A stretch of 64,000 bases of DNA from Leucocoprinus leucothites (taxonomy: Eukaryota; Basidiomycota; Agaricomycetes; Agaricales; Agaricaceae), in assembly GCA_013368445.1 (NCBI GenBank), contig JAACJO010000001.1:1860001-1924000 (forward strand), in the 5' to 3' direction. Below are positions 33,646-45,287 of the stretch, piece after piece. Position 1 is the stretch's first letter; the number at the start of each line of letters is the position of its first letter. The notes below the pieces were generated by a model that was given only the letters and a program-made list of their open reading frames with translations, had not been told where the DNA came from and ran no database searches. Made by a program: the position numbers and the translations under genes.

Positions 33646-36327
33646 ATGAGAATTTCAATATCTTCACTCTTGGCCTGCGCAGCTGCGCTGGCCGTAGCTT
33701 CACCAATCCAGGAGCCTCTCCGGATGGATACCGAGAGTAATGGTGGCGTCATTAGTACGAGTGAGTGCCTTACATGCTATGTTTGTCTGCAGTTGTTTCA
33801 ACTTAGCCTTATCGCGAAAAAAGAGCCGAAGAAACTTCATGGACGCTTCTTGCACATAACAGATATGCACCCAGATCCATACTACAACCACCGTGCGTCG
33901 ACTTCCAAATCGTGTCATGGAAAAAAGGGAAAGAAGAAGTCAAAACGGGCTGGGTACTGGGGTACTCCTGACGCGTATGTCATATTCCATTTGAGGTATA
34001 AGTTCTCCAGATAAGTGCTAAGTGCTGACCGGTGGGTTTGGACCGTTGGTACAGCGAATGTGATGCACCACTGAGATTAACCAACTTTACGTTGGACTAC
34101 CTTGATAAACATTGGGCTGATGAAGTCGATTTCGTCATATGTGAGCGGAGCTTATTCATCTTGTCTGTCCTGGGATACGGTGAACTGACAGACTTGGATT
34201 GAAAAGGGACGGGGGATAACGCCAGGTACATAACAGTGTTATACTGTGCTATTCTTTGATCATTTCATTAACTGGCGGCGTGTCTTTGTAATAGGCACGA
34301 TGAGGACCACAAGATACCTCGAACGCCGAATGAAATATTCGACCTCAATAGACAGGTCGCCGCAAAGATGGAGAAAATATTTCTCAAGAAAGGAATTCCG
34401 GTGGTACCCAGTCTTGGTGAGGGGATATTTTGCACCCTCTTTTCTACGGCACCAACTTAAAAACATTCTCAGGAAATAACGACATATGGCGTAAGTCAGA
34501 TGCGGCTCTCTCGATCGTTGATTTCTGAATATCTTTCTACCCTTGTTTGATTCTAGCTCATGCAAGTGTTTTATTTGCTTCTTTGTTGGTCGATGTCTCA
34601 CCAAAACTACCTGGCAACAGAACATCATGACCCCTGGTGAGTATGACATGAGAGAGGAAACGAAATGAGCGGCTGATCTTGTGACATGGTCTATTCTTAG
34701 GTCCCAATAGTGTCACTACCGAGTTTGCATCGTAAGTGGATGGTTCAAACTTTCCGATCGTCCTGCTGACCGTCACAGAATCTGGAGCTCGTTTGTCCCT
34801 TTTCCTCAGCGTCAAGTATTCCAGCGTGGGGCATATTATTCTCTTGAAGTCATACCTGACAGGGTGGCGGTGATTTCTTTGAATTCAATTTACTTTTATG
34901 ATTCGAACAAAGGTTGGTGTGCATCGCTCATCATATCTTTGATGCTTGATCATCTTGGCTCATTGATGGACATGGAATGATCAGCTGTGAACGGATGTCC
35001 ATATCATGAACGTGAAGATGCGGGTAATCTTCAGCTAGACTGGCTAGAAGTGCAGCTGAAGATGTACCGTGATAGGAATATGCAGGTATGCATTCCTCTT
35101 CCAACAAGCGATGAAACATGTGGGCTAACACCGGATCGCGGCATTCGGCAAGGTGTATCTTTCAGGTGGAAATTTCAGCTTTGTGGCAGATTGAAGATGG
35201 AGGATGCTGACCGGTGATATAGGGCATATTCCACCATCGCCTGGGATGTATTTTCCGGAATGCGTGAGTAGTAAAGATTTAATATCGAGAACATGATGAT
35301 GGCTGATCGACGACTTGGATACGGGTTAGTATGTTCGTTACGCAGAGTTGTCGCTACGGTTCCAGGACACGATCTTAGGGCATCTGTATGGGGTAAGTTT
35401 GACATTGGAAAGAAAATGATGTGTGTTCTGATAGAGTCGCATCGGCAGCATATGAATCTGGATTTTGTACGTGGCAAGATCGGAAGTAAGAGGTGGATCA
35501 AAACTGATGTGATATGTTTCGCAAGTTCTTGTTTATGGAGGAGGTGGACCTAGAAATCATACCTGAGGAGGACGAAGAGGAGCCAAGATCGAATGCACAT
35601 GATAGACTGTATGAAACGTTGTTGGCGGAGTTTGCACATCTGCCAAAGGTGTCTGAGGACAAGAAGCTGGACGGGCTTGCGGTGGTAAATGTGGCGCCGT
35701 CGATGGTGCCGAACCCATACGTGCCAGGATTTAGGATATTTTCGTACAACGTTTCAGCAGAGGCGCCCGCGAAGCCGACGGGAAAGAAGCGGGATCATGG
35801 GCATCGGAGAGGACGCAAAGGGGACAAGGACAAGCATTGCAAAGAGGAACCGTACAAGAGCTCTTGGAAATGTCACCTGAAAGAGCCATGGTTTTCGGAT
35901 GCAGATGCGCCCTCGCGAAGCAATCAGGCGCTCACACCACTTGGGTACGCACAGGTAGGAATTAGTGTATGTATATTCTATGGGACGTATAGGCTGACAC
36001 GAGAGTGGCTAGTACTACATGCCAGACATCAGGGAGGCAGACAAGGAGCACCCCCCACATTTCAAATTAGAGTATCTGACATATCCGCTTTCGGCGCTGC
36101 ATCCGGAAGAGTCAGGTGATGATGATGAAAAAGAGTTCAAATACCCGGTACCGGTGAGCCTGCTGCCACGGTCGCTGCAGGAGAGGAGGGAGAAGACGAG
36201 CAAGTATGCGCCGTATGGAATGTTGGATCTGACAATAGGGTCATGGGTGGGACTAGGGCGGCGACTGGGGCACGGGGGCGGGAAGGTGGGAAGGCAGTTC
36301 AAGAAGTATATGTTTGTGCGGGGGTAG
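33646..36327 (+). CDS. PPN1: Vacuolar endopolyphosphatase (Ppn1 family)
   Basis: This metallophosphoesterase cleaves long inorganic polyphosphate chains, usually in the vacuole. A signal sequence or anchor is present (ISISSLLACAAALAVASP). The metal-binding motifs appear in order: FLHITDMHPDPYY, WTGDNARHD, PSLGNNDIWPHNIM, GHIPPSPGMYFPE and GHLYGHMNLDFF. After the catalytic core come acidic stretches, a Lys/Arg-rich insert, the C-terminal YMPDIREADKE and a basic end. Most junctions are canonical, and one intron (34562-34620) has a GC donor. One does not fit: the exon 35166-35178 must join 35223 to give ISGHIPPSPG, but the segment between (35179-35222) starts with ctttgt instead of gt. Read straight through, the frame hits a stop. 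The locus is therefore either functional with an unusual intron, carries a sequence error, or is damaged. Confidence 0.88.
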
Positions 36328-36533
36328 TAAACAGATGTCAACAGAGTAGTAGTTGTCTTGACGATGGATGAGGTGGACTGGCAACGAACGCGAGATTTCA
36401 TTAGAAACCCCAGCAAAGGTGTACGGATAAGCGTATAGAAGCGACCAACACTTTTGCATTCTCCAGCAGGCGCTGTTTGATTCTGCCCTCGTCCTCGGCT
36501 GGCCCGACCACACATTCCTTTTCCCAGCACACC

Positions 36534-39461
36534 ATGACCGCCGTCAACATGCACATGCCGCTTGACTTTCTCCCCCATTCACACTCACGCTCAAACTCAG
36601 TCTCCTCCTCAGACTCTCACTCTGCCCACGGGCCACGCATGCAGGCAGCTGCCCACTTTGATTATCCCCACCACCACCCCCACCACCACCCAGATCCTGT
36701 ACGTTCTTCTCCTTAATTTTCCTTTGATTTTTTTTGGCTTACATGCCCCAGTCCTCCTCTGCCCTCAAGGGCCCTCTCCGCCCCACCCATTCCCGCATCC
36801 GTGCTTCACCGTACCCCCGCGACTCCGACTCGGTTCATTCTTCTTCTTCAGAGACAGACGACATAGCCATGTATCTCGCCCACCACCACCACCACCATAC
36901 CCCCGAGTACCAGCCCATGTATGGCCCCCCTCAGACTATCGCACCTAGCCCAGAGACTATGCATGCTGCAAATGCCTTTGGTCGCATGGCCATCTCTCCA
37001 GACCATGCTCTCGAGAAGCTCGCTGCAAACGTCCGAGCCGCTACCACAACCAGTGCCTCTGACCGGGCCAAGCAAATTTTCGTTCAGGCATGGTGCGTTA
37101 TTGTTCTCCTCTCTCTCTCCTTGACCATCTGGCCCCACTCACTCCTACTCCAGGCTCACTGCAAACTATGCCCCGTACCCGGACGGCAATGTTCCCAGGC
37201 AGGGCCTCTACTTTTCCTATAGGCGCATCTGCGATCAGTATGGGATCCCGCACATCAACACTGCCACTCTGGGCAAGGCTATCCGTCTGTGCTTCCCAAC
37301 GATCAAAACACGACGCCTTGGTGTCAGAGGGAACAGTAAATATCACTGTGCGTGCCAGATGCATCCCCACCCCTGTTTTGCGTCCAACTGATTAACGCCT
37401 CCTGGCAGATTGTGGCATCAGACCAGCAACCACTGCGGAGGCAGAGTTTCTACAGGACTATATCCAAAAATCAAACAATAATGCTGGGCAGTCTTCTATC
37501 AATGCTGCGCGCCTCGCAAGCGAGCAGGCCGAAGCCTCACAAAGAACAAACGAGGACGGGTCTGCAGATGGAGATGACGACGATGAAGACTCTGAGGGAA
37601 ATCACTCTGCTGCTGGTTCCAAGCGCAACTCACTAGTCCTCTCAAACGATGTTAAAGCGGTCGTCTATGCTGATGATCTAAGCGATAAGACACCCACTGC
37701 GGCAACCCTTCTTTCCCAGGCCCAGGCCCAGCGTCCTGGCACTTATCCAGCCCAGGCCTCGATTCGGAGACACCCAGGGCAAGAACCTGCCTTGGGCCCT
37801 GTGCAAGCTCACTCCTCACAGTCCCTTGGATCCACCTCCAACAACTATGGCGGTGGACAGGCTGCCTTGTCAGTTCGGCAGTTCCCCAACTTCCCTTCGA
37901 TCGATGAGGCCGTTGGCGCTAATTCCACGTCTACCCATGGCATCGCTGGCCGCGAGGTCTGGAATTGGTTCCAGGACCACCTTGACGCTTTGCTCGAAAG
38001 CATGAGAACGTTCCGCTTTGATCAGTTTGAAATGCATCTCCGTACATTCTGGTCCAGCTTGACAGGTAATCATCGCGAGGTTGTACATGCTCCCGCGATC
38101 GCTGGTTTAATGGCGAAAGCGGACGCCATCGTTTACGATGTGAGTACCCTTCCGCGCCTCCATATACATCCACTCTTATGCTATTCCACAGGAAATTCTT
38201 GAAATTCTGCGCTCTCAGATGCTCTCGCCGATACCCGCCCCTTCATTGACTAATCTGCGTCAGCTGGCCCTCAAGATGGAAAAGATACTTTTGGCTGCAT
38301 TGGAAGGCTATGGAAACACTTTTGTTGAACCAAAGGTCGAACTGGGTGCACGCTTTGGCCACCTTATCTGTATGTGGTTCCCTTCTTTTTTTGTAATCAA
38401 AGTCATGGGGGTTTCTTAATTCATCTAATCTCTAGTGCGTTTCCTTGACATATACCAAGTCACCCAGGCTTTGAATACCGTCCTCACCAACCCAAAGCAA
38501 CTGGCTGACATGAGAAGATCTTGGGAAAAGGTGGACTTTGAATCTGTCCGCAACCAATCCGCTTTGGTGTGCAACTGCCGTCACGAAGAGCTTGTCCAGT
38601 TGCTAGAGATTGAATTCGTTGCTCTCCTGGATAGCCTTCCCAAAACCAATGAGCCGGTTAGGGAAGTCATGACGTGGGCAGACAAATGCTGTGACAGGCT
38701 CATGGGCAGCAGCCGCGTCCACAATACTCCGGAAGAGAGGGGTGGTATGAGCTCCCGCAGCGTACTCATTAGATGGGGATACGTCACGAGCCAGGTCATG
38801 AGGGATCTCGTATGTGTTCTTTTTTTGTTGTTGTTTCTCAGCTGATCATTGACTGTTATCGGCAGACCATCCGTAGTGATCCCGCTTTCGGCGCCTTCCA
38901 GATTCTGAAGTTGTTCCTTGAGTGAGCTCTGCTGTTTCTACAACAACTGTTGCCATGATTCTAACTTCATTTTGTAGTGATTGGATCGCCGTCAATGTTC
39001 TTCGAAGTGTTGCGCTCTCGACCAACTCCGTTGCTGCCTCGGTCGAACCTGTGATGCAGCAACAGTATTTTACGCTTTCACCAATGGCTGGGCAAGAGAA
39101 TTTTGGGTCCATGGATGTCCGTCCAAGTTCTTTGATGGCTCACACGCCAACCACGTCAAGCATGCTCGCGGCCCTGCAAAATGACCCCTTCCCTTCCACT
39201 TCTTTGGACCCCACCTCGTCGGCATTTGGTTCCGATGCTTATGGATCCATGCAGTACATGGATCCCGCGACCGCTCAGGACGACGCATTATCTTCGGGTC
39301 ACCAAGCAGGTCTTACTTTTAGTGACTTTTCGGGCCCAGGGAACGCATTCGATGTCGGCGGCTATTCGCAAGATTTGGCGATCAGTGCTTCGGCTACTCC
39401 GCAGAGCGAGTCCGAACATGAAGCCGAGCCGGTCAAGACAGAACAAACGCAGACTGCCTAA
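36534..39461 (+). CDS. RFX-type winged-helix transcription factor
   Basis: RFX proteins bind X-box DNA. In fungi relatives are Crt1/Rfx1 (DNA-damage response) and Sak1/RfxA (cell-cycle, morphogenesis). The DNA-binding domain lies at about residues 170-243: LTANYAPYPDGNVPRQGLYF, HINTATLGKAIRLCFPTI and TRRLGVRGNSKYHYCGIRP, the hallmark RFX signature. The N-terminus is His/Ser/Pro-rich (YPHHHPHHHPDP, HHHHHH). The central and C-terminal parts match the RFX extended dimerisation region (EVWNWFQDHLDALLESMRTF, LKMEKILLAALEGYGNTFVE, SVLIRWGYVTSQVMRDLTIR). The tail is disordered and acidic. About nine exons join in frame. It lies 206 bases downstream of the endopolyphosphatase stop. Confidence 0.95.
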
Positions 39462-40097
39462 TCATTCCTATTTCTTTCGCGCGAATATGTCAATATGTTC
39501 ATTTGTTTTCTTCTTATACTTCTTGTCGTTTGGGTACCGGAGAGAAAACCCCTTGTTCTTGTGTCGTTGTTACTATTTACTGCACAAACACTCATTTCCT
39601 TTTGTTCCCTTCTTGTCCCATATCTGCTTTGGCGTCAATCAGCTGTATCATTGGCCTTTTCCTTTCTTTCCTTGTTCTTTTTCTCTTCTCGTCGCATCCC
39701 TTTGGTGCATATCCACTCTCCTTTCTTAGTGTACAAGCTCACTCTTGGGCAGAATCTCCTTCTTCTATCTCCTGTCGAATATTTTTTACTGACGCTTGTT
39801 ATCAATAGCCAACGTATATAACAGCTCCCTCTTTTCCTCCTTTCCTCCTCCTCTCTTGTTTGTTTATTTAACTTAATCCGTGTCGTCTAAGAACGAGCCG
39901 AACATGTCCTGTTGATATCCTACTTTCTTGGGCTGTATCGGAGAATACAAACTTGGGTTGTTGGAGTTTATAATAATGAGCGGGGAAAGCCGAAACATTA
40001 AGATGATCAGGAGAATAAAGAATGAAATTTAGAAGAACAGCATGTGCACATGAATTTGGAACCTATCCAAGCTTATCAAGCCCGTCACAAACATCCT
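39462..40097. other. Convergent intergenic region, RFX and Bfr1
   Basis: This is about 635 bases, strongly pyrimidine-rich on the plus strand near 39460-39860. It fits the 3' untranslated regions of the two converging genes. The open frames here are low-complexity Phe/Leu/Ser strings and are not taken as genes. Confidence 0.6.
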
Positions 40098-41892
40098 TTA
40101 CGCAACAACCTCTCCTTCTTTGGCCTCAGCATCTACCAATACCACAGCATCCTCTTCTGCTGGCTTTTCACTCTCCACAGCAGAAGAGGGCGCAACTTCT
40201 GAAATCGGTGTTTCCGCTCCGCTAGGTGTCACCGCCGCGGAGGCCTTGGGCTCCTGTTTGGTGAGACGGGCAATCTCAGCTTCAGCCTTCTCGAGGTTTT
40301 CTTGGGTAACGCGAGCCTGGTTTGCCTCAAACCATGTTTTCTTGGTCTTGAGGTCTTCAATGACACGAGGAACGTCGGCCTGTGAGTCTGGTGCGGGAAT
40401 AGAGAGAGCGAGGAGGGCGGAGAGGTTGCCTAGTGGAATATGAAGTTTCTCGGATGCAGGCGAAGGCGCCGCCGAGTTGTCTTCTGCTAATCCATTGACA
40501 ACTTTCGATGCACCTCCCTTCTTCCCTTTCTTGCCCTTTCCTCCGGCGACGAAATAGTTGTCCTCGTCTTCGCCCTTTTTCTTTCGAACTACAGCACCCT
40601 CGGGGACAGCCTCGACCTGCCGAAGCTCGAGCTTGGGTACACCAGCGACCTCAGCCCTCGTAAAGGGAGAGTTGGCTGATTTTTGAGCAACGGTAGCTGT
40701 GGACTTGCCGGAGAAGAAATCGATGAGAGTTTGGCAGTCCTCAATGTCGGATTGGAAAGCGGGTGTTGAGGCTTCATCACGTATCCGCTGGGCAATTTCA
40801 AGCTTCTTGCGAGCCTCCTCTTCTGCACGTTGAACACGGTATTTCTCGGCGCGTCGTGCACGGTCTTCGCTGACCTTGGCCCAGTGTTTGTCATGAGCTT
40901 CGCGGTAAGCTTGGTGCCTTTCACGTTTCTCCTGGAGGAGAGCTTTGATTTGGTTGTTGACGCTGTCACGTTCCTCGAAGAGTTTATTACGACCCGCGTA
41001 TGCCTCGTCCGTCTCCTTCTTAAGTTCGTCAAACTCGACCTTGATGGCTTCAAAGCGATCCGAGAGTGCTTTCGCTTCGGGGTCATCGAGCTGTTTCTTG
41101 ATTTCGTCGATTTCCTGGCGGTAAGAATCGATGGCGTCCTGGTCTGGCTGAAAGTTCTCGACGATGCGACGTGTGCGTCTGATTTGGCTAATTTCTTGAA
41201 GAGCACGCTTTTCGTCTGCCAATTTCATGCTGCCAGACTCGATTTGTTTTTCAAGCGCTCTGTTCAATTAAGCATCAGAATAGTGGAATTAATCATCTCC
41301 CAAATTCACATACGCGACACGGTCATCTATTTCGCCAACAGTCTTGAACGGAACTTTTGATTTCTGTGCCTGCAGTTCCTTGATCTATACCAAAAGGGAA
41401 CGCAAATGAGATTTCCAATGAAGAGTGGCATGACATAATACTGTTGGCATACCTTCTTCTGAAGGCTATCCTGAAGAGATTTGACCTGTTCCAACAATTG
41501 ACCCCTGTTATACTTTTTCGATGATTGCTGTTCTCTGAGGCTGTCAAGCTCAGATTTGAGGGCATTTCTGCGTTCGTTACCGGCAGAAGGTTGTGATGCG
41601 AGGTTAATCTTTTCACGGACGGCACTCTGACAGAGTCGCAATATGTGGGTCGGGTGAGCAAATTGAATTCGGGAAAGGGACATACTAGTTTGACTTGAAG
41701 TGCATCGATTTCCTTCTGTATTCTATCCTGCTCCTTTTCGTGTGCTGCCTTGTCGGGTTTACCCCCAGCAAGGAGAACAACCTCCAACGTGTCCTTTTTC
41801 TCACCTGCAGAAGCGGGTGCAGACAATCCATTTTCTGCGGGAGCTTTTCCTTTGAAACTAGGAGCGCTGGACTTTGTCTTTGGAGCAGGCAT
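40098..41892 (-). CDS. BFR1: Bfr1-type coiled-coil protein (nuclear segregation / polysome associated)
   Basis: Bfr1 associates with mRNPs and polysomes at the endoplasmic reticulum and was found as a suppressor of brefeldin A sensitivity. The protein is about 510 residues in four exons and mostly coiled coil: KPDKAAHEKEQDRIQKEIDA, RRNALKSELDSLREQQSSKK, then a long helix with RIVENFQPDQDAIDSYRQEI. The Bfr1 central motif SDIEDCQTLIDFFSGKS lies near residue 330, and a basic GGKGKKGKKGG segment follows. The C-terminus is Ala/Glu-rich. An upstream ATG near 42003 is in frame, but MPAPKTKSSAPSFKGKAP at 41892 fits the family start. Its 205-base upstream gap separates it from Nhp2 on the same strand. 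Confidence 0.9.
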
Positions 41893-42097
41893 ACTTTTTT
41901 TGAATGAATGAGTTGGAGGAGGATGTAGCGGGTGGAAGTAGGTGTTCACGTTGGGTACTGCAAACGAATTTCCAAATTTTGGGAATGATCGTGTGAAAAG
42001 CACTGTCAGGGTCGCATCACTTCAGTAGGAGAATCATTCGTACATTTCTCATTAGGCGCAATAAATAAGTAGTATATACATCCTAGAATTATCGTTA

Positions 42098-42853
42098 CTA
42101 AAACGCGAGCTTGGTGTCCAGTTTTTCTACCTCCTTGTAGCACTCCTTGTACAACTCGAGGTACTCTTCATCCTTCTCGTCGATTGCCCCATCCTTTGGT
42201 TTAGATTTCCGCTTGAGGTTTGGACAAATCATAACACAGCTCGTTGGTCGCTTCGTTGAGCTGGCGTGACCGAGCTCTTCTTTCGAGGGGACGAATACGT
42301 AGGGTATATTAGCTTCTTCGCTGAGAACGGGGAGGTGGGAGATGATGTCGATTGGGTTGATGTCTGCTGCTAGCACAAGGAGACTGAATGATAGATTTGT
42401 TCGAACGATGGTTAACCGGATGACAGTCGTGAAACCACGCACCCTTTCTCGCCTTTCCGAATGCCTTTTACTACTTCCTTCACGCCGCGTTTGACTTGCC
42501 GTGCCTTGGATCCTGATAAACAAAATGTGAGAAAATCCGACAACCATGAGACTACGCATGCCAGACAAACCTTTCTTCACCACCTTGTGTAGCTTCTTCA
42601 GCAGTTTCTTTTGCGCCAGCGGCTTTGCAATAGGTGAAAGCTCTTCCAGGATAATTGGGAGGTCCCCTTTCTCCTCTTTCTTCTCCTTCTTTGATTTCTT
42701 GGGCGACTATTCCAACCATCAGTATCAGGCACAAGACCGGAATCCAAAGCTACGTACAGCATCCACTGTGGCCATTTCTACGTCCTGGGCATCAGCTACA
42801 TCCTTCACGACCTCCTCCTTCTTTTTCTTGTCCTTCTTTTCTGATTTGCCCAT
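42098..42853 (-). CDS. NHP2: H/ACA snoRNP core protein Nhp2 (L7Ae family)
   Basis: Nhp2 binds H/ACA guide RNAs in the nucleolus and helps Cbf5 make pseudouridines in rRNA. The spliced protein is about 194 residues. It has a Lys/Glu-rich N-terminal extension (MGKSEKKDKKKKEEVVKDVA). The L7Ae domain follows: LSPIAKPLAQKKLLKKLHKV, RQVKRGVKEVVKGIRKGEKG and LLVLAADINPIDIISHLPVL. Next come the NIPYVFVPSKEELGHA block and the C-terminal EYLELYKECYKEVEKLDTKL. The RGVKEVVKGIRKGEKG segment is the RNA-binding signature. It is longer than yeast Nhp2 (156 residues) because of the extension. Confidence 0.95.
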
Positions 42854-43565
42854 AGTATACGGCGAACGCGGTGTTCTGGTCTGAAGTTAGGGAAATTCGA
42901 ATCAAAAATTTGCGTGACGTGATGGTCACTTGAGTCACGCAGCTACACTAGCGCTCTGGCGTCTATCAAAGAGCGCTCGTGTTTTCAAACAAGATTATTT
43001 ATTTCCAGTTCCGAATCATGGCACTTCTCTGATCGTTCACTGCCTCTTCTTACATGGTATTCAAAGGCCCTTCCTCAATGGCTCAACATGAGGCCTGACT
43101 CCCCTTTCCCCTCCCGGTCAAGCTATACAATACTCTCAATGCTATACAGATTGACAAAATTATCGGAAGCTTTTGAGTTTCATAGCCCCGGAGTTGATTG
43201 CGATTCACTACCAATGCAAGACCCAGCATGGCGGTAAATCGATCCCGCTGAATTCAGGTGCGACTTTCATATCTGGAGGATGGTTCTATTGTCCTGGACA
43301 CCATGAGATTGGCGCAGTGCAGGCTAGTCCTGGGGTGCCAGAGGTCGCTTTAGGACTGTCCAGGCTCAGGAGTGACAAAGTGGTCTCCGCCTGTGCACTT
43401 ACATACTACTCTGGGAATCATACAGAGAGCAATAATTAAGCCAGACTGGGATAATGTATTCGCAACTCTGTCAATGTCAACTTTCACTACGAATCAATAA
43501 TGATTGTGTCTCACCCGTTCATTATCGTGGAAAACAACAGGGCAGTGACCATGCGTTCGACAAAG
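42854..43565. other. Intergenic: Nhp2 promoter and JMJD7 3' region
   Basis: This is about 710 bases between two minus-strand genes. Open frames on the plus strand (43173-43439, 43454-43642) overlap the end of the JmjC gene and show no family features. Confidence 0.5.
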
Positions 43566-45094
43566 TCATACAGTCAGTACATCGGCTTCCTCGTCATCCC
43601 CGCCATCAACGTAAAGACCATCCGGATTCCTCATCAGGTTGAGAAACACCCAATGCATCCCACGCATTTCCATGTCATACCACCAATTGATAGCAATGGT
43701 TGTCTCTTTCGCTTGTTGAACGTAATGCCACCAGCCAGTCGGAAGGTATAACGCTTCCCCGGGTCGTAGGCGAATTTGGATAGGTGCTATACCCGGGGGA
43801 AGTGCATTTGGTAGATCAGGATCAAGAATTGATGACCAGCGAACTGGCGGCACGTTTTGCAAAGGGATTACCTCAAACGAGTTCGAGGACGAAGGTCTGG
43901 TATATGTTGCATGTGGGTAAAGGCGTTCTGTTGATGCCGTATACGGGCGGCTGCGTTTAGATCCCGGACAGTTGGAGACAGATAGACAGGCAGTGACAGA
44001 CCTTTCAGACACCATCCGTCTGAAGGGGGAAGTAAAGTGAAACGCTTCTCTCCCCTCACGACCGTATAGATGTTCTCGTATGGGTCTGATTAATGAATGA
44101 AATCCGGGAGAGACGTGATCAGTTTACGATATATTGAGAATTCTGATTGCAGCCTGTGGAGTTTGGGAATGGTGAACGTAGGGGTGGAATGAACTCACCG
44201 CTGTGTATGCTCGTAGCACTTCTTCCATCTCCAATCCAGAGGTTGACAGCGTCCGGATAGCGATCTACATTTAGATATGAAGAATCAGAGGTCCGTTCAT
44301 GTGAGGTTATCGCCCAAGAGAACGGTCAACTGACCAAGTGCTTCGCTGCACCAAGACACTTCACTGGGTACATCATCCCTTAGAGGTTCAAATTCTGACA
44401 GGGAGTGGCCATTGTTTGCAAAGTGCTCCGAGGAGTAAAGGTTACCGTTCTGTGATTGGAGATAGTAGATATCCGAAGATGGGTCTGAACATTGCTGTCC
44501 CCTCAAGACCAAGACAGACCTATGAATGAGTGTCACAAACCTTGATCGGCAAGTCTAGCTAGAAGATTCCGCATGGACATCTGTTCAACATGAGGCTCGA
44601 CAAAGTAGAGTTTATCGCCCGGTCCTCGAGTCACGGCATCTGCGCGTCTGTTTTGTCATTTCCGTTTGGAGGGTTCTCGTCTCACACAGGTAGGATTATA
44701 ACCGACCCGTTAGGTGTGATAGCGATGGAGATTCTACGGTCGTCCATCTTGCTGACAAGATAGTCATTTGTCCATTTATGTGTGGCAGGGACAGTGAAGT
44801 CTGACACGAGTGTTATATATTCGTCGAAGCTCTTGAGGAAAAAATAAATACATGGGACACATGCCTTTTATTATGACGGGGCGTGAGACGTGGATTAGAC
44901 GCGAAAATTCGAGCGCTGTAGGTGGTTGATCTAACGTCTCGATATGACTACCATTTAAATCTTGAGAAGAATACAAAAGTCAGCGGACTGGGAACGTGTG
45001 TAGGTGGAGTAGAATGACATGCACCTCTATATTCGTCTGAGATCCAACGAGCCAATTCCCGTTTGAGCGCTTCGGGTTCCGGTGGTTGTGTCAT
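43566..45094 (-). CDS. JMJD7: JmjC-domain oxygenase, JMJD7-like
   Basis: The JMJD7 family are Fe(II)/2-oxoglutarate oxygenases; the human enzyme hydroxylates lysines of DRG GTPases. The N-terminus starts MTQPPEPEALKRELARWISD. A substrate-side stretch YYLQSQNGNLYSSE follows, then AVNLWIGDGRSATSIHSDPY, where His and Asp of HSD are the first two iron ligands. ENIYTVVRGEKRFTLLPPSD follows, and the third ligand is His in LPTGWWHYVQQ. The NWWYDMEMRGMHW ending matches human JMJD7 in layout. Lys of GEKRF may hold 2-oxoglutarate. Several exons join in frame. The gene is divergent from ELG1 with 193 bases between the starts. Confidence 0.92.
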
Positions 45095-45287
45095 GGAGGG
45101 AAAGGACAAGTCTTTCACCTGTAATCAGGGTCGGCGATCAATTGATCACGGCTCGGATCGTCCGTGACGCGTGAGCAAGCGCGTTTAGTGCCTGCAATCA
45201 ACGCGTCTTGACTCTGTCACCGAACCTTCCGTTTGCGGCACCACTCGTCCTCCTTCTTACCTTTTCTAAATTATATTTCTTCACTCT

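Noticed and set aside
39495..39821. Hydrophobic open frames after the RFX stop
   Set aside because: They are low-complexity Phe/Leu/Ser strings from pyrimidine-rich 3' untranslated DNA.
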